A stretch of DNA of 64,000 bases, taken from the NCBI RefSeq assembly GCF_000350525.1, contig NZ_AOCN01000008.1, forward strand, positions 1 to 64,000, written 5' to 3'. The notes below the pieces were generated by a model. The model saw only the letters and a list, made by a program, of their open reading frames with translations. It was not told the DNA's origin and did no database searches. Source of the stretch: Leucobacter salsicius M1-8 (GTDB lineage: Bacteria > Actinomycetota > Actinomycetes > Actinomycetales > Microbacteriaceae). The position numbers and the translations under genes were made by a program. Positions 1 to 7,959 of this stretch are shown here, in pieces (the first letter of the stretch is position 1; each line of letters starts with the position of its first letter).

Positions 1-2
1 CC

Positions 3-473
3 ATCGCCGCCGAAAACGGCGGCCCCACCGCCACCAACAACCTCGGATACCTCTGCCGCGGCCACCACACCATGAAACACCACGGCGGATTCCTCCCCAC
101 CCAAAACAACCACGGCGAATTCACCTGGACCCTCCCCACCGGCCGCAAATACTCCACCAAACCACCCAGCAAAGTCACCTTCACCACCGCCATCACCCAA
201 CCCGACCTCCACACCCGCCTACCCGACAACCTGAAACAACACCCCTACGGCACCACCGAATGGGACAATCCACCCGAACCACCTGAACCACCTGAACCAC
301 CTGAACCACCTGAAGCATCCGAAACATCCGAGACGTCCGCACAGCGACAGGGTGAACTGGGCCAAACGACAGGCCAACGTCACAGCCGGAGCCTGAGCCT
401 GAGCCAGAGCCAGAGCCTGAACCTGAACCAGAGACAGACCAGTAGTCCGGGTAGTGGGCCGCCACCGTTCTAG
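3..473 (+). CDS. DUF222/HNH endonuclease domain protein, C-terminal part (5' end outside window)
   Basis: The open frame runs in from the left edge. Its first visible residues contain an HNH core (NNLGYLCRGHHTMKHHGG) of the kind that closes the DUF222-HNH proteins common in actinobacteria. In this family HNH domains are predicted metal-dependent nucleases; the role is not well established. After the HNH core the protein changes to low complexity: five Pro-Pro-Glu repeats (270-314), then a Ser/Leu/Gln-rich tail encoded by 6-bp repeats, ending at TAG 471-473. The N-terminal DUF222 region is not in the window, so length and start cannot be judged. These genes are often multicopy and their tails vary between copies, which fits the repetitive 3' end. 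Confidence 0.8.
   Translation: MAAENGGPTATNNLGYLCRGHHTMKHHGGFLPTQNNHGEFTWTLPTGRKYSTKPPSKVTFTTAITQPDLHTRLPDNLKQHPYGTTEWDNPPEPPEPPEPPEPPEASETSETSAQRQGELGQTTGQRHSRSLSLSQSQSLNLNQRQTSSPGSGPPPF
270..314 (+). repeat. 9-bp tandem repeat (about 5 copies, CCACCTGAA)
   Basis: Five in-frame 9-bp units encode Pro-Pro-Glu in the tail of the HNH protein; the first unit differs by one base. Confidence 0.9.
390..436 (+). repeat. 6-bp imperfect tandem repeat (GCCTGA/GCCAGA type)
   Basis: Hexamer units with single-base variation encode the end of the HNH protein tail. They are in frame with the gene. Confidence 0.75.
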
Positions 474-544
474 CAGTCCGACAGACACACATCCGATCCG
501 CTATGTCCATGGAGCTATGAACTGAAACATCCTCGTTACGGCGT

Positions 545-597
545 CGGCTTCGGCTTCGGCTTCAGCACCGGCACCGGCACCGGCATCAGCATCAGCG
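545..597. repeat. 6-bp low-complexity repeats in intergenic DNA
   Basis: Runs of CGGCTT, then CACCGG, then CATCAG hexamers lie between the HNH gene and the phnE gene. No ORF with coding character covers them. The 263-bp interval 474-735 otherwise holds only the hairpin at 626-654 and the start of the 9-bp repeat at 692. Confidence 0.7.
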
Positions 598-625
598 CTC
601 TGATTTCGGCGCACCAAACCAGAAA

Positions 626-654
626 ATCGGGGTGGGCCACTGACCCACCCCGAT
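626..654. terminator. Hairpin, probable bidirectional terminator
   Basis: Perfect 11-bp stem (ATCGGGGTGGG and its complement) with a 7-nt loop. It lies between the convergent HNH gene and phnE. No long T tract follows on either strand, so efficiency is uncertain. Confidence 0.6.
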
Positions 655-691
655 CACCAGGATTACTGACGAATTACAAGAATCGACAGCG

Positions 692-745
692 TACGACAAC
701 TACGACAACTACGACAGCTACGACAGCTACGACAGCTACGACAGC
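692..745. repeat. 9-bp tandem repeat, six copies, across the phnE stop codon
   Basis: Six units of TACGACARC run without interruption. Read on the minus strand each unit contains CTG TCG TAG, so every copy carries an in-frame stop for phnE. The real stop is the complement of 736-738. Confidence 0.9.
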
Positions 746-2556
746 AGCTTACGCAGCCACGAGGACAGCGCTTCGATCGCGAACACGATCACGAGCACGC
801 ACAGCAGCAAGAACAGCAGCTCGTGCTGGTTGATCCGGGCCGCGCTCGAGAGCATGTACCCGATACCTCCACCACCCACGATGCCGAGCACCGTAGCCGA
901 GCGGATGTTGGTGTCGAGCAGGTAGAGCGTGTGCCCCACAAATGACGGGATCGCCTGCGGCACCGTTGCCCCCGCAAACACCTGCATGCGGGTAGCCCCC
1001 ACGGTCGAGAGCGCACGCTCCGGCCCGGGCTGAACTTCCTCGAGCGAATCGGCGACCAGCTTGCCGAGCAGACCCACTCCGCCGATCCCCAGCGCCAGCA
1101 CCGCAGCCCCCGGCCCAAGTCCGGTCAAGATGATGAAGAAGAGCGCGAGCAGCAGCTCCGGCAAGCCGCGAATCACCACGAGCAGGAACCGTGCCCCACC
1201 ACGCACGACTGGGTTCGGGGCGACATTGCGCGCCGCGAATGTGCCAATCAGCAGCGAGAACACGACGGCGATCAGCGTCGCCGCAAACGCAATCTGCACG
1301 GTTTCGAGCAGCGCAAGCGCGGTCGCTTCCCACTTCTCGGGTGCGAGCGACGGCGGCCACAACCGACCGACGGCGATATCCAAGTTGAGCCAGAAGTTCG
1401 CGAACGACGACCCCTGGGTTCCCGCGATGATGGCCGAGGAAACCATGACCACGACCGTGCTCCACACGAGCGCGGACTGCTGCACGCGCTCAGGGGTCCA
1501 GGGGATCTTGCCCGCGCGACCCAGCTGCGCGTGCGTGGGGCGCGCGGCCTGCTTGGCAGCACGGGACCCAGCACGGGACCCGGCACGGAACTCAGCACGG
1601 GATTCGACACCGGATGCAGCACGACCGTCAGCACGCACAGAGTCCCGCACCGACCCATGGACCGACGCCTGCTCCGGATCCGAAGTGAACCGTCGCACCA
1701 GGCGCTGCCCAATTCCGCGGCCCGTGGGCTGGTGTCCGAGGAGCGAGCGCCGGATCAGCGCCGACACCACCTCGAACGCCACGCACAGCACGAAAATGAT
1801 GATCGCGAACGGCATCGCCTCGCGGTAGTTCAGCGTCTGCATCGCGATGCTGAGCTGCTGGCCGAGGCCCGCGACCCCCACGAATCCGAGGATCACCGAG
1901 ACGCGCAGGTTGATGTCGGTGCGGTGCAGCACGATCGCGATGTAGGCCGGCAGAATCTGTGGCCAGGTCGCACCCCAGAACTCCTGCATCCGGGTTGCCC
2001 CCGCGGCCCGCAAGGCGCGGCCCGGCCCCGGGTCAATCTGCTCAATCGCGTCAGCCGTCAGCTTCGAGATCATGCCGATCGAGTGAATCCCGAGCGCGAG
2101 CACGCCCGCGAGCGCTCCCTGACCGATCACGAGGGCGAAGATCATCGCCATGATTGCATCCGGAGCGGCACGCGAAGTGACCCCCACGAACCGCCCGATC
2201 AGACCGGTCAGCCGGTTGTGGGTCGTGTTGCGCGCGGCCAAGTAGGCGACGGGAATCGAGATCACCGCGGCCATCGCGGTGCCGCAAAACACGATCGCGA
2301 GGGTGAGCGCGCTCAGCCATACAATCTCCCCCACCGAGGGCCACACGAACGGAACCGTGCGCCCCAGGAAGGAGGCGGCATACTCGCTACCCTTGACCAT
2401 CTGATCCCAGGACAGCCCAACCCCCCGAAAGGACCACAGCGCAATTGCGAGCAGGGCCGCGAGCAGAATCGCAGCGGTCACCCCGTCACGATTCGGCGCC
2501 GGCAAGGTGGGTCGCTGGGTCAGCCGCGGCCTTGGCGGCCTCGTAAGCATCGTCAC
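736..2556 (-). CDS. phnE: Phosphonate/phosphate-type ABC transporter permease, two fused PhnE domains
   Basis: Membrane component of a PhnCDE importer. The 606-residue product is about twice a single PhnE. Two homologous permease halves are visible, roughly residues 40-270 and 365-606. Each has several hydrophobic helices and a matching cytoplasmic loop: DPGPGRALRAAGATRMQEF in the first half and QPGPERALSTVGATRMQVF in the second. The halves are joined by an Arg/Ala-rich linker of about 80 residues, encoded partly by a 12-bp repeat. The GTG start overlaps the phnC stop (GTGA), implying coupling; an ATG two codons later is an alternative. Fusion of the two permease subunits is known in this family. 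The substrate (phosphonate, phosphite or phosphate) cannot be read from sequence. Confidence 0.9.
   Translation of the reverse strand: MTMLTRPPRPRLTQRPTLPAPNRDGVTAAILLAALLAIALWSFRGVGLSWDQMVKGSEYAASFLGRTVPFVWPSVGEIVWLSALTLAIVFCGTAMAAVISIPVAYLAARNTTHNRLTGLIGRFVGVTSRAAPDAIMAMIFALVIGQGALAGVLALGIHSIGMISKLTADAIEQIDPGPGRALRAAGATRMQEFWGATWPQILPAYIAIVLHRTDINLRVSVILGFVGVAGLGQQLSIAMQTLNYREAMPFAIIIFVLCVAFEVVSALIRRSLLGHQPTGRGIGQRLVRRFTSDPEQASVHGSVRDSVRADGRAASGVESRAEFRAGSRAGSRAAKQAARPTHAQLGRAGKIPWTPERVQQSALVWSTVVVMVSSAIIAGTQGSSFANFWLNLDIAVGRLWPPSLAPEKWEATALALLETVQIAFAATLIAVVFSLLIGTFAARNVAPNPVVRGGARFLLVVIRGLPELLLALFFIILTGLGPGAAVLALGIGGVGLLGKLVADSLEEVQPGPERALSTVGATRMQVFAGATVPQAIPSFVGHTLYLLDTNIRSATVLGIVGGGGIGYMLSSAARINQHELLFLLLCVLVIVFAIEALSSWLRKLLS
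1557..1604. repeat. 12-bp tandem repeat in the phnE inter-domain linker
   Basis: Four 12-bp units of the form CAGCACGGGACC, two of them identical, encode part of the Arg/Ala/Ser linker between the PhnE halves. Confidence 0.8.
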
Positions 2557-3404
2557 AGTCGCACCCCGCTCATGTGCAGGCCGGGCACCTCAGAAAGCGA
2601 AGAAAGCGAAGGAAGCGAAGGAAGCGAGTCCAGGTCGAGCGGCTCGTCGTCCACGGCCACCTGACTGTAGATGTCCATGACGGTGCTCTCGGCCAGCCCG
2701 GCAGCCACCGTGTCGAGCACCACCTCGCCGTGACGCAGCCCAACGATCCGGTCGGCCCACGCGAGCGCAATCTCGACCTGGTGCAGGCTGCACACGACCG
2801 TGAGCCCGCGGCGCACGGCGATCTCGCGAATCAGGTTCATCACCTGCTTCGAGGACTCCGGATCAAGGGACGCCACCGGTTCGTCCGCAAGCAGAATATC
2901 GGGGTTCTGCATGAGTGCCCGGGCGATCGCGACGCGCTGCTGCTGGCCGCCCGAGAGGGTATCGGCCCGCTGGAATGCACGCTCCTCGAGACCCACCTCT
3001 TCCAGTAGATCAAGCGCGCGCACGCGCAGCGCCTTCGGGTAGCTCAGGAGCCCGAGGCGCGGGCCACGCAGCGTGGAGAGAGCACCGCTCAGCACGTTTT
3101 CCAGCACCGTGCGGGGGCCCACCAGCTCGAACTGCTGAAACACAAAGCCGATCCGGCTCCGCAGTTTGCGCAGCGCGCGTCCTCGGGTGCCCGAGACGCG
3201 TGACCCGAGCACGCTCACCGCACCCGCGGTAGGAACCTCGAGACCATTGATATGCCGCAGCAGCGTCGATTTTCCCGAGCCCGAGAGCCCCAGCAACACG
3301 ACAACCTCACCCGCTTCGACGTTCAGTGAGACGGAGTTGAGCGCGGTGTTGTCGCCAAATTTCTTGGTGATGTCAGTGAGCTGGATGGCCGGTGTAGCGG
3401 TCAT
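2553..3404 (-). CDS. phnC: Phosphonate/phosphate-type ABC transporter ATP-binding protein
   Basis: ATPase of the importer. The 283-residue product has Walker A GLSGSGKS (about residues 39-46), a Q-loop, signature LSGGQQQR, Walker B ending LLADEP, and a switch His in SLHQ. The ATG at 3404 was chosen because AGGAG lies about 10 nt upstream and homology begins there; the frame stays open for 30 more codons, but those overlap the intergenic hairpins. The C-terminus is a Leu/Pro/Ser tail encoded by a 9-bp repeat. It follows phnD after two tandem hairpins, so phnC and phnE may be made at lower levels than the binding protein. The stop overlaps the phnE start. Confidence 0.93.
   Translation of the reverse strand: MTATPAIQLTDITKKFGDNTALNSVSLNVEAGEVVVLLGLSGSGKSTLLRHINGLEVPTAGAVSVLGSRVSGTRGRALRKLRSRIGFVFQQFELVGPRTVLENVLSGALSTLRGPRLGLLSYPKALRVRALDLLEEVGLEERAFQRADTLSGGQQQRVAIARALMQNPDILLADEPVASLDPESSKQVMNLIREIAVRRGLTVVCSLHQVEIALAWADRIVGLRHGEVVLDTVAAGLAESTVMDIYSQVAVDDEPLDLDSLPSLPSLSSLSEVPGLHMSGVRL
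2593..2628. repeat. 9-bp tandem repeat encoding the PhnC C-terminal tail
   Basis: Four units of GAAAGCGAA or GGAAGCGAA encode repeating Leu-Pro-Ser or Leu-Ser-Ser triplets on the minus strand. Confidence 0.85.
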
Positions 3405-3443
3405 GAGTGCGGGTGCTCCTTGGGAGTCGGTGTACGTCGTGGG

Positions 3444-3477
3444 AAAGCGGCTCGGCGCTCTCGCACCGAGCCGCTTT
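3444..3477 (-). terminator. Hairpin between phnD and phnC (distal)
   Basis: Perfect 12-bp stem AAAGCGGCTCGG / CCGAGCCGCTTT with a 10-nt loop. It is the second of two hairpins met by transcription after phnD. It has no strong T tract, so partial termination or 3'-end stabilisation of phnD mRNA is more likely than full termination. Confidence 0.6.
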
Positions 3478-3480
3478 AGC

Positions 3481-3515
3481 CGGAGTGGGCGCATGACAGG
3501 TGCGCGCCCACTCCG
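3481..3515 (-). terminator. Hairpin between phnD and phnC (proximal)
   Basis: Perfect 12-bp stem CGGAGTGGGCGC / GCGCCCACTCCG with an 11-nt loop, 15 nt after the phnD stop. Confidence 0.6.
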
Positions 3516-3530
3516 ACTAGGGCCCGTGGG

Positions 3531-4478
3531 TTACGGCTGGCACTGAGCGGCGCCGGTCTCCTCGCAGACCTTGCGCACGCTGTCGTAGTACGAGTCCTCG
3601 ACGGGCACGAGCTCGTAGAAGAACGAAGCGAACGCGTCGGTCACCTCGATGCCCTCGGCCTGGATGTCGTCACGCGTGATGCTGTTCAGCGATTCCTTCA
3701 GTGACTTCTGCACGTCAGCGGGAAGGTTCGTCGACATGACGAGCGGGGCGCCCGGCACGGTCACGCGGTTGATGACCTCGAGGTCGCCCTCCTTGAAGAG
3801 GCCGTCAGCGATTCCCGTGGTCTCAACGACCGCGTCCTCCGCGAAGCCCGCGTCACACTCGACGCCCTGAGCCGTCTTCTGAGCCGAGGCGTCGTGGCCA
3901 CCCGCGAACACGGGCGTGACGTCGGTCTCGGGGTCAAGACCGGCAGCGAGCAGCTCGGCGCTCGGGTACAGGTAGCCCGAGGTTGAGCCCGGGTCGACGA
4001 AGCACACCTTCTTGCCCTTGAGATCCGCGACCGACTTGATGTCGGATCCCTTGGGCACGACCAGGAGCGACTCGTAGCCGGGCTCCTCGCCCTCCTGGGT
4101 GACCGTCACGCCGACCGGGTCGAGCTTTGCTCCGCCGTTCGTGGCGGCCACGTAGGTGAACGCCGAGAAGTTACCGATGTCGATGCGGCCAGCGATCGTG
4201 GCCTCGACGAGCGCCGCGTAGTCGGTCGACTGCACGAGCTCGACCTCCTTGCCGGTCTTTGCCGAAATGTAGTCAACGAGCGGCTGGAAGTTGCTCTCAA
4301 CTGACTGCTGATCGGGCACCATGCCCATCACGAGCGTGTTCTCGTCCTTCGCGAAACCCTCCACAGCGGCACTCGACGAGCTGCCGTCCGCGGTCGCGGG
4401 CGCTGAGCAAGCTGCCAGGGTGCCCATGAGTGCAACGCCGGCTACAAGTGCGAGCGAGCGGGTAAGTGTTGACTTCAA
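3531..4478 (-). CDS. phnD: Phosphonate/phosphate-type ABC transporter substrate-binding lipoprotein
   Basis: Extracellular solute-binding protein that delivers ligand to PhnE. The TTG at 4478 is chosen because GAAAGG sits 6 nt upstream and the product then begins with a compact lipoprotein signal: basic MKSTLTR, a hydrophobic core and lipobox TLAAC near residue 25. The mature part has PhnD-family features: MGMVPDQQ at the first strand, an STDYAALVEA stretch, GNFSAFTY, and VCFVDPGSTSGYLYP in the ligand-binding region. The 315-residue length is usual for PhnD. The gene lies downstream of the HAD gene and upstream of two hairpins, so it can be expressed above phnC and phnE. The ligand is not determinable by eye. 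Confidence 0.92.
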   Translation of the reverse strand: MKSTLTRSLALVAGVALMGTLAACSAPATADGSSSSAAVEGFAKDENTLVMGMVPDQQSVESNFQPLVDYISAKTGKEVELVQSTDYAALVEATIAGRIDIGNFSAFTYVAATNGGAKLDPVGVTVTQEGEEPGYESLLVVPKGSDIKSVADLKGKKVCFVDPGSTSGYLYPSAELLAAGLDPETDVTPVFAGGHDASAQKTAQGVECDAGFAEDAVVETTGIADGLFKEGDLEVINRVTVPGAPLVMSTNLPADVQKSLKESLNSITRDDIQAEGIEVTDAFASFFYELVPVEDSYYDSVRKVCEETGAAQCQP

Positions 4479-4560
4479 CGTGTGCCTTTCGGTTGGTAAA
4501 GCTGATAAATCTGGGGGTCTTGTGAAAATTTGGGAAAGAAAGTGGAAGGTCTGGAGCAAC

Positions 4561-5298
4561 CTAGTCGCGCGCGAGCCTCAGCGCCCCGGCAACCCAGTCG
4601 CGGTCAATGCCCGTGAACGTCGGGGCGGTCGCGTGGACGCCCTCGCCCCAGCTCTCGGTCGTCGGCTGTACCAGCACGCTGACGCAGCCCGCGGCGAGCG
4701 CGGCCTCGGTGCCGACGCGCGAGTCTTCGAAGACGACGCAGTCTTCAGGGGCAAGGCCCAGTAGCGAGGCGCCACGCAGGTAGGGGCTCGGGTGCGGCTT
4801 GGTGAAGGTCACGTCGTTCGCGGTCACGAAATGGGCGAACATCGTAAGGTCGACGTGGCGTGCCACGGTGTCGACCCAGCGCCGGGTCGAGCTGGTCACG
4901 AGCGCGAGCGGCACCTCTGATCCAGCAAGCGAACGCAGCATTTCTTCGGCGCCCGGGCGCCACTCAATGTTGCCCTCGAGTGCCGCGAGCGTCGTGTCTT
5001 CGAGCAGTTCGGCAATCGCGGCCGCAGACCGTGAAACCTCGTACGCAGCAATGATCCGGCTGCTCGCTTGTTCGAGCGTGGCACCTTCGTACTGCAGCAG
5101 AGCGGCATCATCGATGTCATGGCCCAGTTCGCGCACACTACGGCGCACGGCATCGAGCCACGACCGCTCAGTATCGACGAGCGTGCCATCGAGATCGCAC
5201 ATCACGCCAACCTCGATCGTGCCGGTGTGGGGTTGCTCGGAGCGAGGCGCTGAGACCGCAGTAATGATGTTCACCTGATCATTACCGCGTGCGGTCAT
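4561..5298 (-). CDS. HAD-superfamily hydrolase (subfamily IA phosphatase-like)
   Basis: Predicted cytoplasmic phosphatase or phosphomutase-like enzyme. Visible HAD motifs are MCDLDGTLVDTE (nucleophile Asp and acid/base Asp near residues 35 and 37), ALVTSS (motif II), FTKPHPSPYL (motif III Lys) and VFEDSRVG (motif IV), with a helical cap between motifs I and II. The ATG at 5298 gives 245 residues; a GTG eight codons later is an alternative. It is first in the run HAD-phnD-phnC-phnE and divergent from the GntR gene, so it probably dephosphorylates a compound linked to the imported phosphorus source. It does not show the signature of phosphonoacetaldehyde hydrolase, so phnX is not claimed. Confidence 0.85.
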   Translation of the reverse strand: MTARGNDQVNIITAVSAPRSEQPHTGTIEVGVMCDLDGTLVDTERSWLDAVRRSVRELGHDIDDAALLQYEGATLEQASSRIIAAYEVSRSAAAIAELLEDTTLAALEGNIEWRPGAEEMLRSLAGSEVPLALVTSSTRRWVDTVARHVDLTMFAHFVTANDVTFTKPHPSPYLRGASLLGLAPEDCVVFEDSRVGTEAALAAGCVSVLVQPTTESWGEGVHATAPTFTGIDRDWVAGALRLARD

Positions 5299-5317
5299 GG
5301 ACGGCCTCGAACGCTCC

Positions 5318-5425
5318 GGTGAACGCAGCCTGAACAGTTGAGGACCCGGCGGCGAATGCCCCGGACCACTGCGCACTCCTGTCCACTCGGGCGCGGTTCA
5401 CGGCATACGCTGATTTGGTGAACCA
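5318..5425. promoter_or_regulatory. Three GTGAAC-type motifs between HAD and gntR, possible operators
   Basis: GGTGAAC occurs at 5318-5324, its complement GGTTCAC at 5395-5401, and TGGTGAACCA (inverted TGGT/ACCA arms) at 5416-5425 over the gntR start. A TACGCT hexamer at 5406-5411 lies 6 nt before the GTG start. Binding by the adjacent regulator is an inference. Confidence 0.4.
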
Positions 5426-6176
5426 GGCCCCTATAAACTCCCATCGCGACGTGCAGCGCGATCTCCTCGCCCGCATCGTCGACGGGGAGTTTGCGCCCGG
5501 ATCCGCGCTGCCGTCCGAGCTGCGGCTTGCCGAGCACTACGGCGTCGCCCGCGGCACCGTGCGCAACGCCCTCGCGGGCCTCGAAGACCGCGGCATGCTG
5601 AGCCCAGTGCAGGGCGCTGGCTGGATCGTTCAGTCGACGCTACGCACGCAGAGCTTCGCCGAACTGCGCTCCTTCGCGCAGTGGGCACGAGGCAAGGGCA
5701 TGACGCCCGGCGGGCTCGTGCATGTCTCGGAGCTTGGAGAGGCGAGCGCGAGCGAGGCGAGAAAGCTCCGGATCGCGGCCCGCAGCCGCGTGCTGCGCGT
5801 GACCCGCACGCGCTCGCTCGACGGCCGGGTCGTCATGCTGGAGCGCACCACTTACCCCGACTGGATTGCCGATCGCATCGCTGAGATCGACTGGAACGAA
5901 ACGTCAGTCGTCGACATCATGAACCAGCAGTTTGGGGTGTCGACCGCGCACGCTGATCATTCGATTGACGCGGTGCCCGCATCGAGCGCCGATGCGTCAC
6001 TGCTCGGCGTGCGCCGGTCGAGCCCGCTGTTGCGGGTACGCCGGGTGAGTTTCACAAGCGGCGGGCAAGCCATTGAATACGGTGAAGACCGCTACCTGCC
6101 CGATACGGTCACGTTTCAGGTGCAGGCTTCAGGTGGCGTGAATCCGCTCACCCGAGACGAGTTCTCGGCGCGGTAG
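5418..6176 (+). CDS. GntR-family transcriptional regulator with UTRA ligand domain (PhnF/HutC-like)
   Basis: Predicted DNA-binding repressor of 252 residues. The N-terminal winged helix shows the GntR pattern (LPSELRLAEHYGVARGTVRN, about residues 30-49); the C-terminal half has the UTRA fold pattern, with VLRVTRTRSLDGR and a final ALERT-like VRRVSFTSGGQAIEYGEDRY segment. It is divergent from HAD-phnDCE. This matches the arrangement in mycobacteria, where the PhnF repressor is divergent from phnDCE (established knowledge), so control of the importer is the likely job. The GTG at 5418 is preferred; TTG at 5415 is adjacent. TACGCT sits 6 nt upstream, so the mRNA may be leaderless. A 15-bp hairpin overlaps the stop. 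Confidence 0.88.
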   Translation: MNQAPINSHRDVQRDLLARIVDGEFAPGSALPSELRLAEHYGVARGTVRNALAGLEDRGMLSPVQGAGWIVQSTLRTQSFAELRSFAQWARGKGMTPGGLVHVSELGEASASEARKLRIAARSRVLRVTRTRSLDGRVVMLERTTYPDWIADRIAEIDWNETSVVDIMNQQFGVSTAHADHSIDAVPASSADASLLGVRRSSPLLRVRRVSFTSGGQAIEYGEDRYLPDTVTFQVQASGGVNPLTRDEFSAR

Positions 6177-6202
6177 TGGGGGCCGTTCCCCACTACCGCG
6201 CC
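6167..6202. terminator. Bidirectional terminator between gntR and amino-acid permease genes
   Basis: Perfect 15-bp stem GGCGCGGTAGTGGGG and complement with a 6-nt loop. It includes the gntR stop codon and serves the two convergent genes. Confidence 0.8.
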
Positions 6203-6225
6203 GATCACCGAGCTACGCTCGGGTA

Positions 6226-7731
6226 TTACTGGGCGTTGGTGCTGACCTCGCCCGCGGTCTCTGCCTCGTTCTCGGCATTGGCGGCTGCAAGTGCCGCCGC
6301 GTCACGCTTCGCAAGGTTCTTGCGCACGAGCGGCCAGAACACTACGAGCGCACCGGTAGCGATGAGGCTCGCGAGCACCTGGCTGCGACCCGACTCGGTC
6401 GTGAGCATCACGATGAGCACGAACGCGATAGCCACGAACAGCAAGATGTTCAGCCACGGGTGCAGCCACATCTTGAGCTTGAGGGCAGCAACTTCGGTGG
6501 CCGACATCTTTTGGCGCATGCGCATCTGCGTGAGCGAGATGAACACGTAAACGAAGAGCGCGACGAGGCCTGCCGAGTTCATGATGAACTGGAACACGCC
6601 CGATTCGGGGGCTGCGAAGTTTACGATCGTGGCGATCACGGCGCCGCTCGTCGATGCGAGGAGCGCGAACACGGGCACGCCGCTCTTCGAACGCTTCGCA
6701 ATAATCTTGGGCGCGAACCCCTCGTCAGCGAGCGCCGCAAACATGCGCGAAGCCGAGTAGAGGCCCGAGTTCAGCACCGAGATGACGGCGGTGAAGATGA
6801 TGATCTGCATGATCATCGCCGCGCCGGGAACACCCAGCAGCGAGAACACGTAGGTGAACGGTGCCGACGCCACGCTCAGCGGCTCGGGCAGCTCGTTCCA
6901 GGGAACGATCATCGTGATGATCAGGATCGACCCGACGAAGAAGAGCAGGGTGCGCCAGATCACGGTGCTCGTTGCCTGCTTGATGCCCTTCGCGGGATCC
7001 TCGGACTCAGCGGCCGCCATGACGGCGATCTCAGTTCCGAAGTACGAGAAGATGACAAGCGCAACACCGGTGAGCGCAACGCCCATACCGTTTGGAGCAA
7101 AGCCGCCGTGCACCCAGAGGTTCTGCACCGAGAAGGTCGACTCAGGCCACAGACCAAATGCAAACAGCAGACCCGCGCCGATGAACACGACGATGGCGAT
7201 CACCTTGATGCCCGCCAGCCAGAACTCGACCTCGCCGAATGCCCGCACCGAGATCAGGTTGGTGCCGATGAAGATGGCGATCAGGATGAGGCTCCAGCCC
7301 CAGCCCGGAATGAACGGGAACCACACGCCCATGGTCTCGCCGCCGAGAACCGCTTCGTAGGCGAGCACGCCCACCCAGAAGTACCAGTAGAGCCAGCCCA
7401 CGAGGTACGCGGCCCAGTTGCCGAGGCCCACGCGGGCGTACTCCATGAAGGAGCCAATCGCGGGGCGGGCGGCAGCCATCTCGCCGAGCATGCGCATTGC
7501 GAGGAAGACGAGTAGGCCACCCAGCAGGTAGGAAAGCAGGGCGGCTGGGCCGATCTGGCGAATGATGTCGCCCGATCCGACGAACAGGCTTGCACCGATG
7601 ATGCCGCCCAGGGCAATCATGGTGACGTGACGGGACCGCAGCTTCTTAGGCGCAGTCACCAGTCCCGCAGAGGTTTCTGGGGAGACCGGTTTTGAGTAGG
7701 CGTCGCTCGGGTTACGAGGCGAGGAGTCCAT
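6226..7731 (-). CDS. Amino acid permease, APC superfamily (amino-acid transporter family)
   Basis: Integral membrane amino-acid/proton symporter of 501 residues with about twelve hydrophobic helices. The first helix carries the family hallmark IALGGIIGASLFVGSG, preceded by KKLRSRHVTMIA; the mid-protein stretch YFGTEIAVMAAAESEDP is typical of the GABA, aspartate or proline permease branch. The ATG at 7731 is chosen because homology starts shortly after; upstream codons are rich in Cys, Phe and Arg and look non-coding. The C-terminus is a short Ala/Glu-rich cytosolic tail. It is a single-gene unit, convergent with gntR across a shared terminator. The exact amino acid is not assignable. Confidence 0.9.
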   Translation of the reverse strand: MDSSPRNPSDAYSKPVSPETSAGLVTAPKKLRSRHVTMIALGGIIGASLFVGSGDIIRQIGPAALLSYLLGGLLVFLAMRMLGEMAAARPAIGSFMEYARVGLGNWAAYLVGWLYWYFWVGVLAYEAVLGGETMGVWFPFIPGWGWSLILIAIFIGTNLISVRAFGEVEFWLAGIKVIAIVVFIGAGLLFAFGLWPESTFSVQNLWVHGGFAPNGMGVALTGVALVIFSYFGTEIAVMAAAESEDPAKGIKQATSTVIWRTLLFFVGSILIITMIVPWNELPEPLSVASAPFTYVFSLLGVPGAAMIMQIIIFTAVISVLNSGLYSASRMFAALADEGFAPKIIAKRSKSGVPVFALLASTSGAVIATIVNFAAPESGVFQFIMNSAGLVALFVYVFISLTQMRMRQKMSATEVAALKLKMWLHPWLNILLFVAIAFVLIVMLTTESGRSQVLASLIATGALVVFWPLVRKNLAKRDAAALAAANAENEAETAGEVSTNAQ

Positions 7732-7959
7732 GCAGCATTGCTTTCTGTTGGCGTGCCGGGCCGCTCTCGCGGTCGCCGGAAAGAACTTGCACAGCCTAAA
7801 CGCAACATCCCCCAAACGGAAATCACAGCAAAAATTCATGGAACTTGACGCCCAAAACTGATAAGCCACAGGCGTGGGTTTCGCCCGGTGCGAGCGCTGA
7901 ATGCGGTCGCATTTACCCCGCGCCCCCTGAGCCTGAGAATGGCCGCTAGCTCGCTGGCG

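Noticed and set aside
1531-2664. Plus-strand ORF of 377 codons over phnE
   Set aside because: Antisense shadow of the PhnE frame, Arg/His/Glu-rich with no features.
4561-5298. Phosphonoacetaldehyde hydrolase (phnX) for the HAD gene
   Set aside because: The nucleophile motif is DLDGT, not the phnX-type pattern, and no phnW aminotransferase is present.
6460-7515. Plus-strand ORF of 351 codons over the amino-acid permease
   Set aside because: Antisense shadow; the permease frame shows transmembrane helices and family motifs.
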